A stretch of 64,000 nucleotides of DNA from Micromonospora cremea (GCF_900143515.1 NZ_FSQT01000001.1:1426001-1490000), one strand, 5' to 3'; numbered from the stretch's first letter, positions 30,178 through 39,526 are shown. Program-made: numbers and translations. The notes: generated from the letters alone by a model not told the origin.

Positions 30178-30232
30178 CCGGCACAGGTGCCCTGACCTGC
30201 ACCTCAGGTCGGCCGGAGAGCCGTTGAACCAT
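30165..30232 (+). repeat. metH 3'-end repeat, copy A
   Basis: Covers the last four metH codons, its stop and about 55 bp beyond. Copy B (41093-41161) matches 33 of the first 38 positions and copy C (44541-44610) 27 of 38. All three continue with similar sequence to a CATG. Interpreted as an att-like target or as junk left by recombination; no integrase gene is seen. Confidence 0.6.
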
Positions 30233-30234
30233 GA

Positions 30235-30342
30235 TCATGCCGTCTCCAGGCCGTCAACGGCTTCCGGGCCGTCCTCGGCCGCGCGGTCCTCAGCGAACGC
30301 GCGGTCGATGGCTCGGCGAGTCCGGTCCTCGCTGGTCGGCAT
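30235..30342 (-). CDS. Small hypothetical peptide
   Basis: A 35-residue highly charged peptide (start MPTSEDRTRRAIDRAF, end DGLETA). It is read divergently from the XRE remnant. Its last six codons and flank are repeated at 40955-40985, so a copy of this gene's end exists 10.7 kb away. Too short for a family call. Confidence 0.4.
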   Translation of the reverse strand: MPTSEDRTRRAIDRAFAEDRAAEDGPEAVDGLETA

Positions 30343-30376
30343 GAATGCGTCCCTAGTTGTCCCTTGAGGAGGGCTA

Positions 30377-30774
30377 ATGCCCAAACGACCGGCTCCGCGA
30401 TGCCATCCTGCGCAACGGTCTGACGCCGGTCGGCGTCGCGGTGACGATTCTGATCGGGGACCCGACAAGCGAGGCAATCGAGCGGAAGAGCGTCGAGGAG
30501 GGTGCGCCGGGTGTGATGGCGGCAAAGATCCGTCAGGTTCAGCAGTACTACAAACGGCTTGACGGTGCGCCCGGAGTGAAGGTCCGTTACCACGACACGA
30601 CGCTGTACAACTCGATCTATCGCTTTGATGACGAGATGTTGGTGAACATGCATGTGCTCGGGTTTCCGGCGCCACATGCGCCCGTGATGCACCTGCGCAG
30701 GCTCAACGGAGGGGACCTGTTCGGCACGTACGCCGACAGCTTCGACCGGGTCTTGGCTGTCTCGGCCATTCAGC
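30377..30774 (+). pseudogene. XRE regulator with DUF5919-like domain, frameshifted and internally deleted
   Basis: A strong ribosome site (GAGGAGGG) precedes ATG-CCC at 30377. One extra base after that shifts the frame; in the next frame it reads NDRLRDAILRNGLTPVGVA, the usual start of an XRE-type HTH. At about 30441 the sequence jumps directly to TILIGDPTSEAIE and then HDTTLYNSIYRFDDEMLVN and [19 protein letters not shown], which is the C-terminal domain of these regulators. Most of the HTH and the middle (roughly 190 residues by comparison with remembered family members) is missing. The end is fused to a NUDIX fragment in another frame. Confidence 0.75.
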
Positions 30775-31149
30775 CACGCGGCGAGGTGGCAGCCCGACAA
30801 CGGCCTGTGGTCGCTGCCCGGTGGCGGCCAGGAGATCGGCGAGTCGGTCGCAGAGACGGCAGTCCGGGAGACTCACGAGGAGACCGGCATTAGCGTCGAG
30901 GTGTCCGGGATGGTTGGTGTCTACTCCGACCCCGGTCACGTCATCGAGTACTCAGACGGCGAGGTACGGCAGCAGTTCTCGCTTTGCTTCAGTGCCGTAC
31001 CGGTCAGCGGCATACCGACCCCGAGCGACGAGTCACATGACGTCCGGTGGGTGGCCCGCGACGAGCTGGACGCGCTCGACATCCACCCGTCGACCCTGCT
31101 CCGCATCACTCACGGCTACGAGGATCGCCCGGAGCCCTATATCGGCTGA
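30775..31149 (+). pseudogene. NUDIX hydrolase, 5'-truncated
   Basis: From about 30781 a different frame reads [17 protein letters not shown], then [14 protein letters not shown], the complete NUDIX box (G-x5-E-x7-R-E-x-x-E-E-x-G). It continues to a normal-looking C-terminus ending in PEPYIG at 31149. The N-terminal 40-50 residues and any start codon are missing; upstream the frame is open only to a stop at 30685-30687 without ATG or GTG. The intact parent would hydrolyse a nucleoside-diphosphate-linked substrate. Its 3' end overlaps the convergent HD gene by 13 bp. Confidence 0.75.
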
Positions 31150-31703
31150 CGGACGCTGTCGGCGAGCAGACGTTGAGTCCGTCGCACGGCAGCGACCATC
31201 TCCGGTTCCGCACGGCTGATGAATCGGGTCACCAGGTGCTCCGGGCCGTACCGTGATCGGATCTCTGCCAGCCGCTCCAGCACCTCGAAATCCTGGCCAT
31301 CCGGCCCGGTCGTCATGTCCGAGCAGCACAGAGCGTCGGTCACCGCGGTTTCCTCCCGAGGGAACTCGGCAGCCAGTACCTCGCCAAGCCCGCGCTCCTC
31401 GGCTTCCAGCCAAGCGCAGGAGTGATGAGCCACTAGGGCGGCAATCCGCGTGTTGAAGCGCTGACGGCACAGCCAGCGGCCACCATCCAACGAGTGGAAG
31501 CCGGTATCGACCAGGTCGGGGCTGTAGCCCACATCGTGTAGCCACGCCGACGCTACAAGTACCTCGCGATCCTCGGCCGGAACGGCGGCGCTGATCCTGT
31601 CCGCCTTGGCGGCGACCGCCTGGACGTGACTCCATCGACGGGGCAACGGCGTCTCCAACAGGTGTCGCGCAACTTCCCGAGCGGTGTCGACGAGGGCGGC
31701 CAT
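31137..31703 (-). CDS. HD-domain protein
   Basis: A 188-residue metal-dependent phosphohydrolase of the HD superfamily. Motifs: [15 protein letters not shown] (first His), [14 protein letters not shown] (His-Asp pair) and [16 protein letters not shown] with later [14 protein letters not shown]. Likely a nucleotide or phosphoester hydrolase; substrate unknown. Genes of this type often sit near XRE/NUDIX genes in actinomycetes. It appears intact, with an ATG at 31703, in a region of otherwise broken genes. Confidence 0.85.
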   Translation of the reverse strand: MAALVDTAREVARHLLETPLPRRWSHVQAVAAKADRISAAVPAEDREVLVASAWLHDVGYSPDLVDTGFHSLDGGRWLCRQRFNTRIAALVAHHSCAWLEAEERGLGEVLAAEFPREETAVTDALCCSDMTTGPDGQDFEVLERLAEIRSRYGPEHLVTRFISRAEPEMVAAVRRTQRLLADSVRQPI

Positions 31704-31846
31704 GTCGCCAGGGTACGGAGCGAACCAGCCTGCTCGCCATCCCGTGGACAGTGGGCCGACTGGGCGAGGGCGGCCGGGCTGCCGGCGATGCCGGGTCTCA
31801 AGACGTCCGTGACAGATCGGTCTCGGGACGTGGGTGACACTTCCGG

Positions 31847-33025
31847 CTAGCCGGGTCGTGACGGCAGCTCGCGTGGGTGTCGTCGTGCGCGCATCGCGTC
31901 AGCTACGGCGACTCCTGCCAGGACGACGACGGCGGCGGTGGCGATGCCTAGCGGCGGCACCAGGATCATCACTGGGGAGATGACGACGAGGACGAGGACC
32001 CCGATCGGCCGATCCCAGGACACACGGCGGAACACCGCATACTCGAAGAGGGCACGTCCGGCGAGGAACAGTGCGGGCCCGCCGAGGATCACGGCGATCC
32101 AGGCCGGCTGTGTGTGTCCGAACGGGTGCACGATGACAAGCTCGTCGCCGACGGCGATCGCCACGATGCCGGCGATCATGGCGAGGTGGGAGTACGCCCC
32201 CGGGATGCCCACGCGGAGTGGGTCAGGGGCGGCTGCCAGGGCCATGTCATACAGTTCACCCGCGCGGTAGATGTAGATCCGCCACAGCAGCACGATCGTG
32301 GCGAACGCCACTACGACCGCAGCGCTCCGGTCGGTCTCGAAACCGCCGTTGCCGAAGGCCAGCCCCGTCGCCAGGATCAACTCGCCGAGCGCGATGATGA
32401 AGAACTGCCGGTAGCGCTCTCCCAGGTGCTCGCCGGAGATCGCGAACTCCGCTGCACGGGCGCGGCCAAACCACGGTGTGGGGTAGCGCAGTGCGATCGC
32501 CGTGTACTCCACGGCCAGCGCGAGCGTCCATAGCACGGCACGCGCCGTACCGTGCGCGGCGGCTCCCGCGATCCACGGCACGGCAGATACGCCGAACCAG
32601 AAGAGCAGCCGCAAGTAGAAGGGGCGTACCTCGTCGTCACGCACGACGGCCACGATGAACACACTGCGGCCGACCTGAATGGCGACGTATGCACCTGCGA
32701 AGAACAGGCCTCGCTCGTGGAACGCCTCCGGGGCGGCGGCGGCCAGCAACAGAGTGCCGAACATCGTCGCGATGACCAGCAGCTGTATCGGCGCTCGTCG
32801 CGGGTCGAGTATGTCTGCTGCCCCCGCGGTATGGACCCAGACCCACCACAGGGCGAGCAGCAACACCAGCGTCTGGAAGGCGCCGCTCCAGGTCAGATGC
32901 TCCAGCAGCCCCTGCGAGACCCGGAAGAGCGCGAGGACGAACACCAGGTCGAAGAACAGTTCCAGGAACGTCGCTCGCTGTGGATCCTCGGGTCTCCGCC
33001 GCAGCCCCGCTGCACCACCCGTCAT
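31847..33025 (-). CDS. ltrA: Low-temperature-requirement A (LtrA) family membrane protein, copy 1
   Basis: A 392-residue polytopic membrane protein. The family motif DPQRATFLELFFDLVFVLAL lies at residues 17-36. RYRQFFIIALGELILATG in the centre and DELVIVHPFGHT near the C-terminus are also diagnostic. About ten or more membrane spans. Function is poorly known; the name comes from Listeria. The ATG at 33025 is chosen because the same start context (GGGCGAGCCG-ATG) is conserved in the second copy at 43679. A conserved 45-bp element lies about 205 bp upstream of both copies. Confidence 0.88.
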   Translation of the reverse strand: MTGGAAGLRRRPEDPQRATFLELFFDLVFVLALFRVSQGLLEHLTWSGAFQTLVLLLALWWVWVHTAGAADILDPRRAPIQLLVIATMFGTLLLAAAAPEAFHERGLFFAGAYVAIQVGRSVFIVAVVRDDEVRPFYLRLLFWFGVSAVPWIAGAAAHGTARAVLWTLALAVEYTAIALRYPTPWFGRARAAEFAISGEHLGERYRQFFIIALGELILATGLAFGNGGFETDRSAAVVVAFATIVLLWRIYIYRAGELYDMALAAAPDPLRVGIPGAYSHLAMIAGIVAIAVGDELVIVHPFGHTQPAWIAVILGGPALFLAGRALFEYAVFRRVSWDRPIGVLVLVVISPVMILVPPLGIATAAVVVLAGVAVADAMRARRHPRELPSRPG

Positions 33026-33231
33026 CGGCTCGCCCGCTTCTGCCGTTTCTGCCTGTCTTTGACGCAGTCGTACCACGACGCGGACTTCGCCGACGTGGAT
33101 GTGCCGCGATGGCATTGGCTGGGGTTCGGCAGGCCCTGCTAACTCATGCGCCAGCGGTATAGGGGCGTGACTCCCGCCGGCCGTCGCCGCCGGTTCGCAT
33201 CTGTTCGTCAACGTGGGGCCCAGGCGCGGGA

Positions 33232-33276
33232 CCGGTGCTACAGGCGGCGGAATGTCACTCAGGTCCTGATACCGAT
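33232..33276 (-). promoter_or_regulatory. Conserved element upstream of ltrA copy 1
   Basis: A 45-bp block identical at 39 of 45 positions to 43878-43922, at nearly the same distance from each ltrA start (206 and 198 bp). The intervening leaders are not conserved, so this is probably a promoter or regulatory site. Confidence 0.5.
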
Positions 33277-33283
33277 CTGTCAC

Positions 33284-34125
33284 GCAGGTCCCGAGACCGG
33301 ACAGCCGGCTGCCGGCTGGGTGGTGAGAACTTTCTGTACGTCTTCAAGGCGGCCCGACAAGCGGGCCGCACGCGCCGCCGCCAGGGCGCGCGGCCCGGCC
33401 CCTCTGCGTTGCGCCAGGGCCGGACCACGCCGAACGCACGGCGGCTGGCGCGGACAGCGGGGAGCCCGAGCGGGCCGCAGCAGAACGACAGACCGTTGAC
33501 GGGTGAGGGGTGGGCCGGCAGCCGGCCGGGCCGCGCGGCCACGAGCCGGCGCGGCGCAGGGCAGCGCACGCCGGCCGCGTCAGCGAGCTGGCGGCGGTCG
33601 CGGGGTCGCGGTTACTGCGCCTCCGGCGGGGGCGCTCCGGCTCCAGGATGGCCGGGGCACCGTCGGCGGGTCACGGTCCGCGGGTGGTTGCGGTAGACCA
33701 TCCCGTCTGCCATCGACCCGGGCAAGCCGAGCAGACCCCCGCCCGACCCGCCAGCGCCCGAACGTGCGTCAAGGCCGTCTTGACGTGGCGGGCCGGGCGG
33801 CGGCCCGCTCCCCAGGAGGGCGGGTCGACGGCAGACGGGATGGTTTAGGCCTCCTGGGCAAGGCTCACTCGTATTCGGCCGCGCTGTCATACCTCACCCT
33901 GAACGCCATGACGCTCGGCCGTGTACCGCTCCTGGACAGATTGCGCCGCGCACCACAGTCGACAAGGGGTCGCGTCGTTTGGGCTATCTCCGCCGCTTCG
34001 GACACAAGTTGAACCTCGGGCCTGGCGCTGCAAGATGGTCGTCGGATTCGTGTTGGCGAGTTACGAACCACGGCGCTGTGAGGTCCAGGGCTGCTCCGCT
34101 CCGTCGGATGGCAAGCTCGTGCCTC
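33284..34125. other. Region without supported genes
   Basis: About 840 bp with no frame carrying domain-like sequence on either strand. Open frames here are Arg/Gly/Pro/Ala-rich and lack ribosome sites. It separates the ltrA promoter region from the DinB fragment. Confidence 0.5.
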
Positions 34126-34248
34126 ATGATCGATGATTTCGCTAAGGACTATCTGCACGGCCAGCTCAGGTCGATACGTCAGGCGCTGATCTGGAAGCTC
34201 GGTGGGGACGCCGTGAGAAATCCGGATCTCGTGGAGGTTCGCCCGTGA
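34126..34248 (+). pseudogene. DinB/DUF664 N-terminal fragment fused upstream of mraY
   Basis: Reads [20 protein letters not shown], then LIWKL, which is the typical N-terminus of DUF664/DinB-type four-helix proteins. After about 26 residues the likeness ends and 14 unrelated residues lead to a stop that overlaps the mraY GTG. It is thus a short remnant brought next to mraY by rearrangement, and may now serve as a translational leader. Confidence 0.6.
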
Positions 34249-35348
34249 GGGCGGTCATCGTCGCGGCCGCGGTCGCGTTCATCATCTCCCTGTTCGGCAC
34301 GCCGGTGGCGATCCGCGTCTTCACCGCGCTCAAGGCCGGCCAGCCGATCCGATCCATCGGGCTTGCCAGCAACCAGGGCAAGAAGGGCACGCCCACGATG
34401 GGCGGCGTCGTCTTCATCGTGGCGACCGTCTTCGCCTACGTCGCCGGGCATATCGCCCTGACCACCGTGCCCGAGCGGCAGATCGCGGAGGAGGGGCCGA
34501 CCATGACGGCCCTGGTGCTGCTCGGGCTGTTCGTCTTCTGCGGCGCGGTCGGCTTCTTCGACGACTTCCTCAAGGTGCGCCAGCGCAACTCCGACGGCCT
34601 GTCCGCCAAAGGCAAGCTGCTCGGCCAGGCGATCGTCGGCGGCGGGTTCGGCATCGCCGCTCTCTACGTGCCGAGCACCAACGGCCAGACCGTGGCCAGC
34701 GAGCACATCTCGCTCATCCGCGACATCAGCTGGCTGAACGTCGGCAAGGTCGGCGCGGTCATGGTCATCGTTTTCGTGATCATGGCGATGTCGAACGGCG
34801 TGAACCTCACCGACGGCCTCGACGGCCTGGCCACCGGCGCGTCGATCCTGGTGCTCGGCGCGTACGCGCTGATCGGGTTCTGGCAGTACCGGCACTGGTG
34901 CGCCGACGACGCGTACGCCCGCGTGAACGACTACTGCTACCAGGTCCGGGATCCCCTGGAGATCGCCATGATCGCGGCGGCGGCGGCCGGCGCCTGCGTG
35001 GGCTTCCTGTGGTGGAACACGTCCCCGGCGCGGATCTTCATGGGTGACGTGGGCTCGCTCGGGCTCGGCGCCCTGATCGGCGGGCTCGCGGTGGCAACTC
35101 GCACCACGCTGCTTTCGATCATGATCGGCGGGCTCTTCGTCATCATCACGACGACCTGGGTGATCCAGATCGTCTCGTTCCGGACCACCGGTAGACGGGT
35201 CTTCCGGATGGTGCCGTTGCACCACCACTTCGAGTTGGCCGGCTGGAGCGAGGTCAATATTGTGGTCCGGTTTTGGATCGTGGCCGGTGTCTGCGTGGCG
35301 GTCGGCCTGGGCCTGTTCTACTCGGATTTCTTGGCGGTCGTTGGATAA
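34245..35348 (+). CDS. mraY: Phospho-MurNAc-pentapeptide transferase, stand-alone copy
   Basis: A 367-residue polytopic enzyme that makes lipid I from UDP-MurNAc-pentapeptide and undecaprenyl phosphate. Conserved motifs are all present: [22 protein letters not shown] (catalytic Asp pair), [25 protein letters not shown] and [17 protein letters not shown] start behind GGAGGTTCGCCC. mraY normally lies between murF and murD; here none of the dcw genes are adjacent and the gene sits among remnants. It is probably a second copy, a candidate for resistance to MraY-targeting nucleoside antibiotics. Codon use is ordinary for the window. Confidence 0.95.
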   Translation: MRAVIVAAAVAFIISLFGTPVAIRVFTALKAGQPIRSIGLASNQGKKGTPTMGGVVFIVATVFAYVAGHIALTTVPERQIAEEGPTMTALVLLGLFVFCGAVGFFDDFLKVRQRNSDGLSAKGKLLGQAIVGGGFGIAALYVPSTNGQTVASEHISLIRDISWLNVGKVGAVMVIVFVIMAMSNGVNLTDGLDGLATGASILVLGAYALIGFWQYRHWCADDAYARVNDYCYQVRDPLEIAMIAAAAAGACVGFLWWNTSPARIFMGDVGSLGLGALIGGLAVATRTTLLSIMIGGLFVIITTTWVIQIVSFRTTGRRVFRMVPLHHHFELAGWSEVNIVVRFWIVAGVCVAVGLGLFYSDFLAVVG

Positions 35349-35537
35349 AGCCACGCGACAAGCCTGTGTCGTGCCACCGACGGTGATCCGCCGGGCAGGC
35401 TGGTTCCCCACCGGGGTGCCAGCGTCTGGCAGCAGCATTGCCTAAGCCGGTCGCGGCCAGACCCCTCGGTCGCTGTGTCAGCAAGAAGTCAGCAAGAGGT
35501 CTGGCGTCATCCATCACCGGCTTAGCGATAGGGGGAT

Positions 35538-36020
35538 TTGAGGGCCAGCCTGACTGGGAGCCGTGCCCGATCCGTGCCCGATACAGCGGTCAACATCGGC
35601 CACGGGAGGTCCACCGGAGCGCTCGGTTGCCGCTTCCATCCTCCCTTGGCCAGGTGGCATGACGTCCATGGGCCCCGACTCAAACCGATTCCCAAGCTGA
35701 CCGTCCCACGTGGGGGAACGGATACCGGTCCAGGCCCCTACGCCACTACGGTCTATGACGTGGAGGAGGACATCACGGGCATAGCCTGGCGGGCTCGCAT
35801 ACGAGCTGCGTGCTCGATTGAGCGCGACCGTGAAGCGCTCGCGCGCCTGGTTGACGAGGACCAGGACCCGGCCGAGATGTACTACTACGAGGCGGTCAGC
35901 GATCCAGACGCGCGGGCGATGAATCGGGCGCAGCGTTCCTACGCCGGCCAGTACGAGCGCAGGCTTCGGCGTTTCGACCCCCGACGTAGGTACGCCAAGA
36001 GCCCGGAGCTGGGTGACTAA
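35538..36020 (+). CDS. Doubtful hypothetical protein
   Basis: A possible 160-residue protein. The last 80 residues look protein-like (SIERDREALARLVDEDQDPAEM-type acidic helix, then a basic tail ending RYAKSPELGD). The first half is irregular, so the true start may be internal. No family was recognised and no clear ribosome site is seen. The region upstream (35349-35537) holds nothing else. Confidence 0.3.
   Translation: MRASLTGSRARSVPDTAVNIGHGRSTGALGCRFHPPLARWHDVHGPRLKPIPKLTVPRGGTDTGPGPYATTVYDVEEDITGIAWRARIRAACSIERDREALARLVDEDQDPAEMYYYEAVSDPDARAMNRAQRSYAGQYERRLRRFDPRRRYAKSPELGD
35561..35582 (+). repeat. Direct repeat GTGCCCGATxCGTGCCCGA, copy 1
   Basis: CGTGCCCGATCCGTGCCCGA here is found again with one change (CGTGCCCGATGCGTGCCCGA) at 36928-36947. 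The two copies flank the doubtful 160-residue frame, a tRNA-like scrap and the 212-residue gene. Confidence 0.45.
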
Positions 36021-36238
36021 CCGAGTGACGATCGGTGAGCACATCGCCGGACAACCATGGACGCCAGCGGACCATCTCCGCAGTCCCTCGCTCCTATTGA
36101 CGCTGGCACAGGCAACCCGGGAGTTCCTTCGGGACGAAGAAGTCGTGTGTTCGAATCCGGCCGCGCTGGGTCAGAAGACTGTCCTCTTTCAACGACAAGC
36201 ATGGCCCGTCCCTTGTCACTCGGGTACTGGCGCTGCGC

Positions 36239-36877
36239 ATGGTCACCCTGCATCATTTCGCCATGACTCTCTCTGCGGTCGTCACTCCGGTGGAACTACG
36301 GCCGCGCCGAATCTGGTTCATCATCGCGGCACTGGTCGCCGTCGGCGGCGTGTTGGCAGCGGCCGGCGTGATGCTGTTCGTTCTCCGCTCCGGGGGTGAC
36401 CTGGGACAGCGCCTTACACCAGGTCAGGTGGTCACGGTGCACCTGTCGCCGGAAGAGGAGAAGATGGTGTGGGTCAAGGAGACCGGCCAGAGCGTCCCGG
36501 ACGTCGGATGTGATACGTCACCGGTGGATGGTCAGGAGGTTCTCGAGTCTCGCGAGGTCCACCTGCTTTCCGAGAATGTCGAACTCAACGTCGACAACGA
36601 ACGGTGGCGCGGCCTTCTCACGCTGTCCGCCGGGCCGGCCGGTAGGTACGAAGTGAGCTGCAGGACATCCGGGGTCGGCCCAGCACCGACCCTCTCGATC
36701 GGCGATCCACCACGGTTCTACGGTGCGCGCGATACGGCTCTCGGCAGCTTGGCGGCGTTCGGTCTGGCCAGTATCAGTGTGATCATCGGCGGGGTGCTGG
36801 CGGTTGTCGTGGCTGTCCGACGTGGCTTGCACCGGGTCCGCCTCCGTCAGCAGCGCACCGATGCAAATCACGGATGA
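36239..36877 (+). CDS. Two-TM membrane protein of unknown function
   Basis: A 212-residue protein with one membrane helix near 26-48 (IWFIIAALVAVGGVLAAAGV), an extracytoplasmic beta-rich domain of about 115 residues (VVTVHLSPEEEKMVWVKETG onward, two Cys that could pair), a second helix near 166-190 and a basic cytoplasmic tail. An ATG eight codons downstream (36263) may be the real start. No family name was recognised. A stand-alone gene. Confidence 0.65.
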   Translation: MVTLHHFAMTLSAVVTPVELRPRRIWFIIAALVAVGGVLAAAGVMLFVLRSGGDLGQRLTPGQVVTVHLSPEEEKMVWVKETGQSVPDVGCDTSPVDGQEVLESREVHLLSENVELNVDNERWRGLLTLSAGPAGRYEVSCRTSGVGPAPTLSIGDPPRFYGARDTALGSLAAFGLASISVIIGGVLAVVVAVRRGLHRVRLRQQRTDANHG

Positions 36878-37082
36878 CATCCGAAGGAGCAGACCGGATC
36901 GAGCGTTACAGCCTGGACGGTCGCCGGCGTGCCCGATGCGTGCCCGACGTACTGGTTGACCCTCGGCTCCGTGCTGCGGACCAGATGCGGACCGGCCGCC
37001 GGAACGCCAGGGTGGGCCAGCCACGCCGCATGGAAGCATGTGCTGGCACCGACCACTTGAAAGACGGCTGTAGAGTTCACTC

Positions 37083-38216
37083 ATGCAGATCGATCGGCGA
37101 GTAGCGGGGGCTATCGCTACGCTTGTTCGCTATGCCCGCCATTCCCGCAGGCTGTTGTCGCCGGCAGCATTCCTCGCGGTAGCTGCAACCGCTTTGACGA
37201 TGGCAGTATGGCTCTTGCCAGAAGTTCTCACAAGAACCAATAGGACCATCAGCGCCAAAGATCTGCTGGACGCCAAAAACAACGTCCGAGTCACGCTGCT
37301 CCAAGCTATCGCTGGAATCGTTCTTGCTATCGGGCTTTACTTCACCTCCCGCACCCTAAAGTTGAATCACGAAGGCCAGATAACCGAGCGCTATGCAAAG
37401 GCAATCGAACTTCTAGGCAACGAGGCGATCGATGTCCGGGTGGGCGGAGTGTTCGCACTGGAGCGCTTAGCTCGGGACTCACAAGCGGATAGCGACACGA
37501 TATGCGCGGTGTTGATTGCCTTCGTGAGCGAGCGAACGAGCGAGCCGGGGCGCTATGGGCGTGTCCCCCTAGAGGATCCCATCAACGCTGACGTTCAAGC
37601 CGCCTTGACGGTCCTGGGTCGTTGGCATTCTCCCATCCCTGACGGGATACGTCTACAAGGCTGTGGATTCAACCAGGCCAAGCTGTTCGGAAGCAGTTGG
37701 CCAAGAGCTCAATTCAACTACTGCAAACTGAACGGTGCCGGGTTCTCGGAAGCTGATTTGACAAACGCCGGCTTCTCCTGGACTCAGGTAACGGCAGGTG
37801 GGTTTCTGCGCGTAGAGGGCAGCGGGACGCATTTCGTCAGAAGCCGGGTTCAAGCTTGGTTTTGCGGAGCCGATCTCTCTGGTGCCGACTTCGCCTACGC
37901 CGATCTCCGAGGTGCGGACTTTGGAGAGCGCCGAGACGGAGACCCGATCGAGGGCAGACTTACCATCCCGGCCGCCAATTTAGACGGTGCGGACTTCACC
38001 AACGCCGACCTAGAAGGCACGATCTTCTGCGGCACCGACTTAAGTAACGCGCTCGGGATAAGTAGAGGGCAGTTCGCGAGGGCCATTACAAATGCCCGGA
38101 CCGTCCCGCCTAAGCAATGGGCACCGGACCCCGTCTCGGTCGGTCCGGATGCAGACGTAGTGCCCTGGGACGCGAACGCCGACGGAGACTCAGAGAACAT
38201 GCATCGGTCCGGCTGA
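37083..38216 (+). CDS. Membrane-anchored pentapeptide-repeat protein
   Basis: A 377-residue protein. Two membrane helices (about 28-47 and 72-90) are followed by a segment ERYAKAIELLGNEAIDVRVG and ALERLARDS, seen in pentapeptide-repeat membrane proteins. Pentapeptide repeats A(D/N)Lxx occupy about 205-320 (CGADLSGADFAYADLRGADF). Base composition is clearly lower in GC than its neighbours (some 60-base stretches near 50%) with AT-ending codons, which indicates recent horizontal transfer. Function unknown; possibly defence- or stress-related by analogy. Confidence 0.85.
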   Translation: MQIDRRVAGAIATLVRYARHSRRLLSPAAFLAVAATALTMAVWLLPEVLTRTNRTISAKDLLDAKNNVRVTLLQAIAGIVLAIGLYFTSRTLKLNHEGQITERYAKAIELLGNEAIDVRVGGVFALERLARDSQADSDTICAVLIAFVSERTSEPGRYGRVPLEDPINADVQAALTVLGRWHSPIPDGIRLQGCGFNQAKLFGSSWPRAQFNYCKLNGAGFSEADLTNAGFSWTQVTAGGFLRVEGSGTHFVRSRVQAWFCGADLSGADFAYADLRGADFGERRDGDPIEGRLTIPAANLDGADFTNADLEGTIFCGTDLSNALGISRGQFARAITNARTVPPKQWAPDPVSVGPDADVVPWDANADGDSENMHRSG

Positions 38217-38320
38217 GAACTTTAGTACTCCAACGTCACTTGGCGTCGGCGTTGGGCGTGGCGAAATCGACATGTGTGAGGCAGGCGGTAGGTGGTGTAG
38301 CAACGACGCGGCTTGTAATG

Positions 38321-38776
38321 TCACGAACGGACCTCGCGACCCGGCATGCGGGTAGTGACCTCCTGCAGCGTCCAGCCGTTTCCGTCCGGGTCCTGGAATG
38401 AGGCGTACGAGTTGTAGCTCTGACGTTCGGGGTCGGGGCCGGGTTGGCGCGTCTCGGGCCAGAAAGGGCTGCCGGGGCCGTGGTAGACCTCGGTGACGTC
38501 GACGCCCCGCTGGGCCAGCTCCTCCCGTGTGGCCACGACGTCGGAGGTCACTAGCTCTAGGTGCCGCATCGACCCCGGTGCAGCGGCTGTCGGCAGGCCT
38601 TTGCCGAACGCGATGGACGTATGGCCGTCACCAGTCGGGGTCAGTTGCACGACGCGGACGTCGTCGCCGACCTTGATGTCTGCGTCCAGTCGCCAGCCCA
38701 GGCGATCCCGGTAGAACTCCAGCGCCCTGTCGACATCCGAGACCGGGATCGTGACCACCTCAAGATTGACGTCCAT
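38321..38776 (-). CDS. VOC (glyoxalase/bleomycin-resistance) family protein
   Basis: A 151-residue vicinal-oxygen-chelate protein. VVTIPVSDVDRALEFYRDRLGW marks the first beta-alpha-beta module, and MRHLELVTSDV and FQDPDGNGWTLQEV the second. Metal ligands appear as the Glu in RHLEL and Glu in LQEV. It could be an isomerase, dioxygenase or drug-binding protein. The ATG at 38776 has GGAGTGGGTACG. Confidence 0.85.
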   Translation of the reverse strand: MDVNLEVVTIPVSDVDRALEFYRDRLGWRLDADIKVGDDVRVVQLTPTGDGHTSIAFGKGLPTAAAPGSMRHLELVTSDVVATREELAQRGVDVTEVYHGPGSPFWPETRQPGPDPERQSYNSYASFQDPDGNGWTLQEVTTRMPGREVRS

Positions 38777-39132
38777 CGTACCCACTCCTTGTCCGTCCTG
38801 TCTGCGGTGTTCTGTCCCGACGGCGGGAACCCTTTGGTCCTGGCCCCGGGCCACCCGGGCTCCCGCCGGCCATCAGTCACCAAGACCGGATCAATGCCCC
38901 TGTGATCGAGGAGCGGGAGCGGCTACTGCCGCCGCTGTTCCTACCGCCGGACGTTACCCCCGATTGGGCCACGTCGCGGAGGATCCGGAGGTGGTGCTGG
39001 CCGGATTTCCGTCGCGAGGGTCCGTGGCCCGCTGCCGGTGACGAGTGGTTCGGTTGCGGTCCAGCAGGCGGGACAGCGCTGCTTCGTTACGGTCCACGCT
39101 ACAAGCACCTGGCGGAGTGACATGCATCAAAT

Positions 39133-39380
39133 GTGCTGCTCGTGGTCGAGGTCGCCGATGAAACCACGATCCAAGATCTCAATGTCAAGGCGAAGCGCTA
39201 CGGCCAGGCTGGCTACCCGGTCTACCGGGTGGTCACGGCGGTGACGATCTACGAGGTGCACGGGGCCCGGCTCGACGGGTTACCGGACGCGCGTGGCGTA
39301 CCGCCATTGGGAGCGCATCCCGGCCCCGTACGTGCCTGCGAGACGCTGCCGAGGCCGTTCGTGCTGCCGCCTGCCGGCCA
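39133..39380 (+). pseudogene. Uma2-family endonuclease remnant
   Basis: Starting at 39133 the frame reads VLLVVEVADETTIQDLNVKA, then YGQAGYPVYRVV, the C-terminal core of Uma2 (DUF820, PD-(D/E)XK-like) proteins. The N-terminal half is missing. Near 39282 the family sequence moves to the +1 frame (GYRTRVAYRHWERIP), so there is at least one frameshift. Non-functional. Confidence 0.7.
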
Positions 39381-39526
39381 TCCGCGGCGGGGCCTGCTTC
39401 GGCTGCCGCAGCCGACTGGGTGGGGAGCAGGCCGAGGGATCCAGCGGCCGCTGCGCCCCATCGCGGCGGCCGAGGTCGAAAGAAATCTCCGCCGGGAGTG
39501 CGGCGGCGTGGACGAGGTGTTCGCCG

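Noticed and set aside
36110..36165. tRNA gene
   Set aside because: Only a T-arm-like core is visible; its stem does not pair properly and no acceptor or D-arm is found.
38902..39120. 72-residue open frame before the Uma2 remnant
   Set aside because: Trp/Arg/Pro-rich with no similarity to known N-termini. It may be decayed sequence, and nothing supports a gene.
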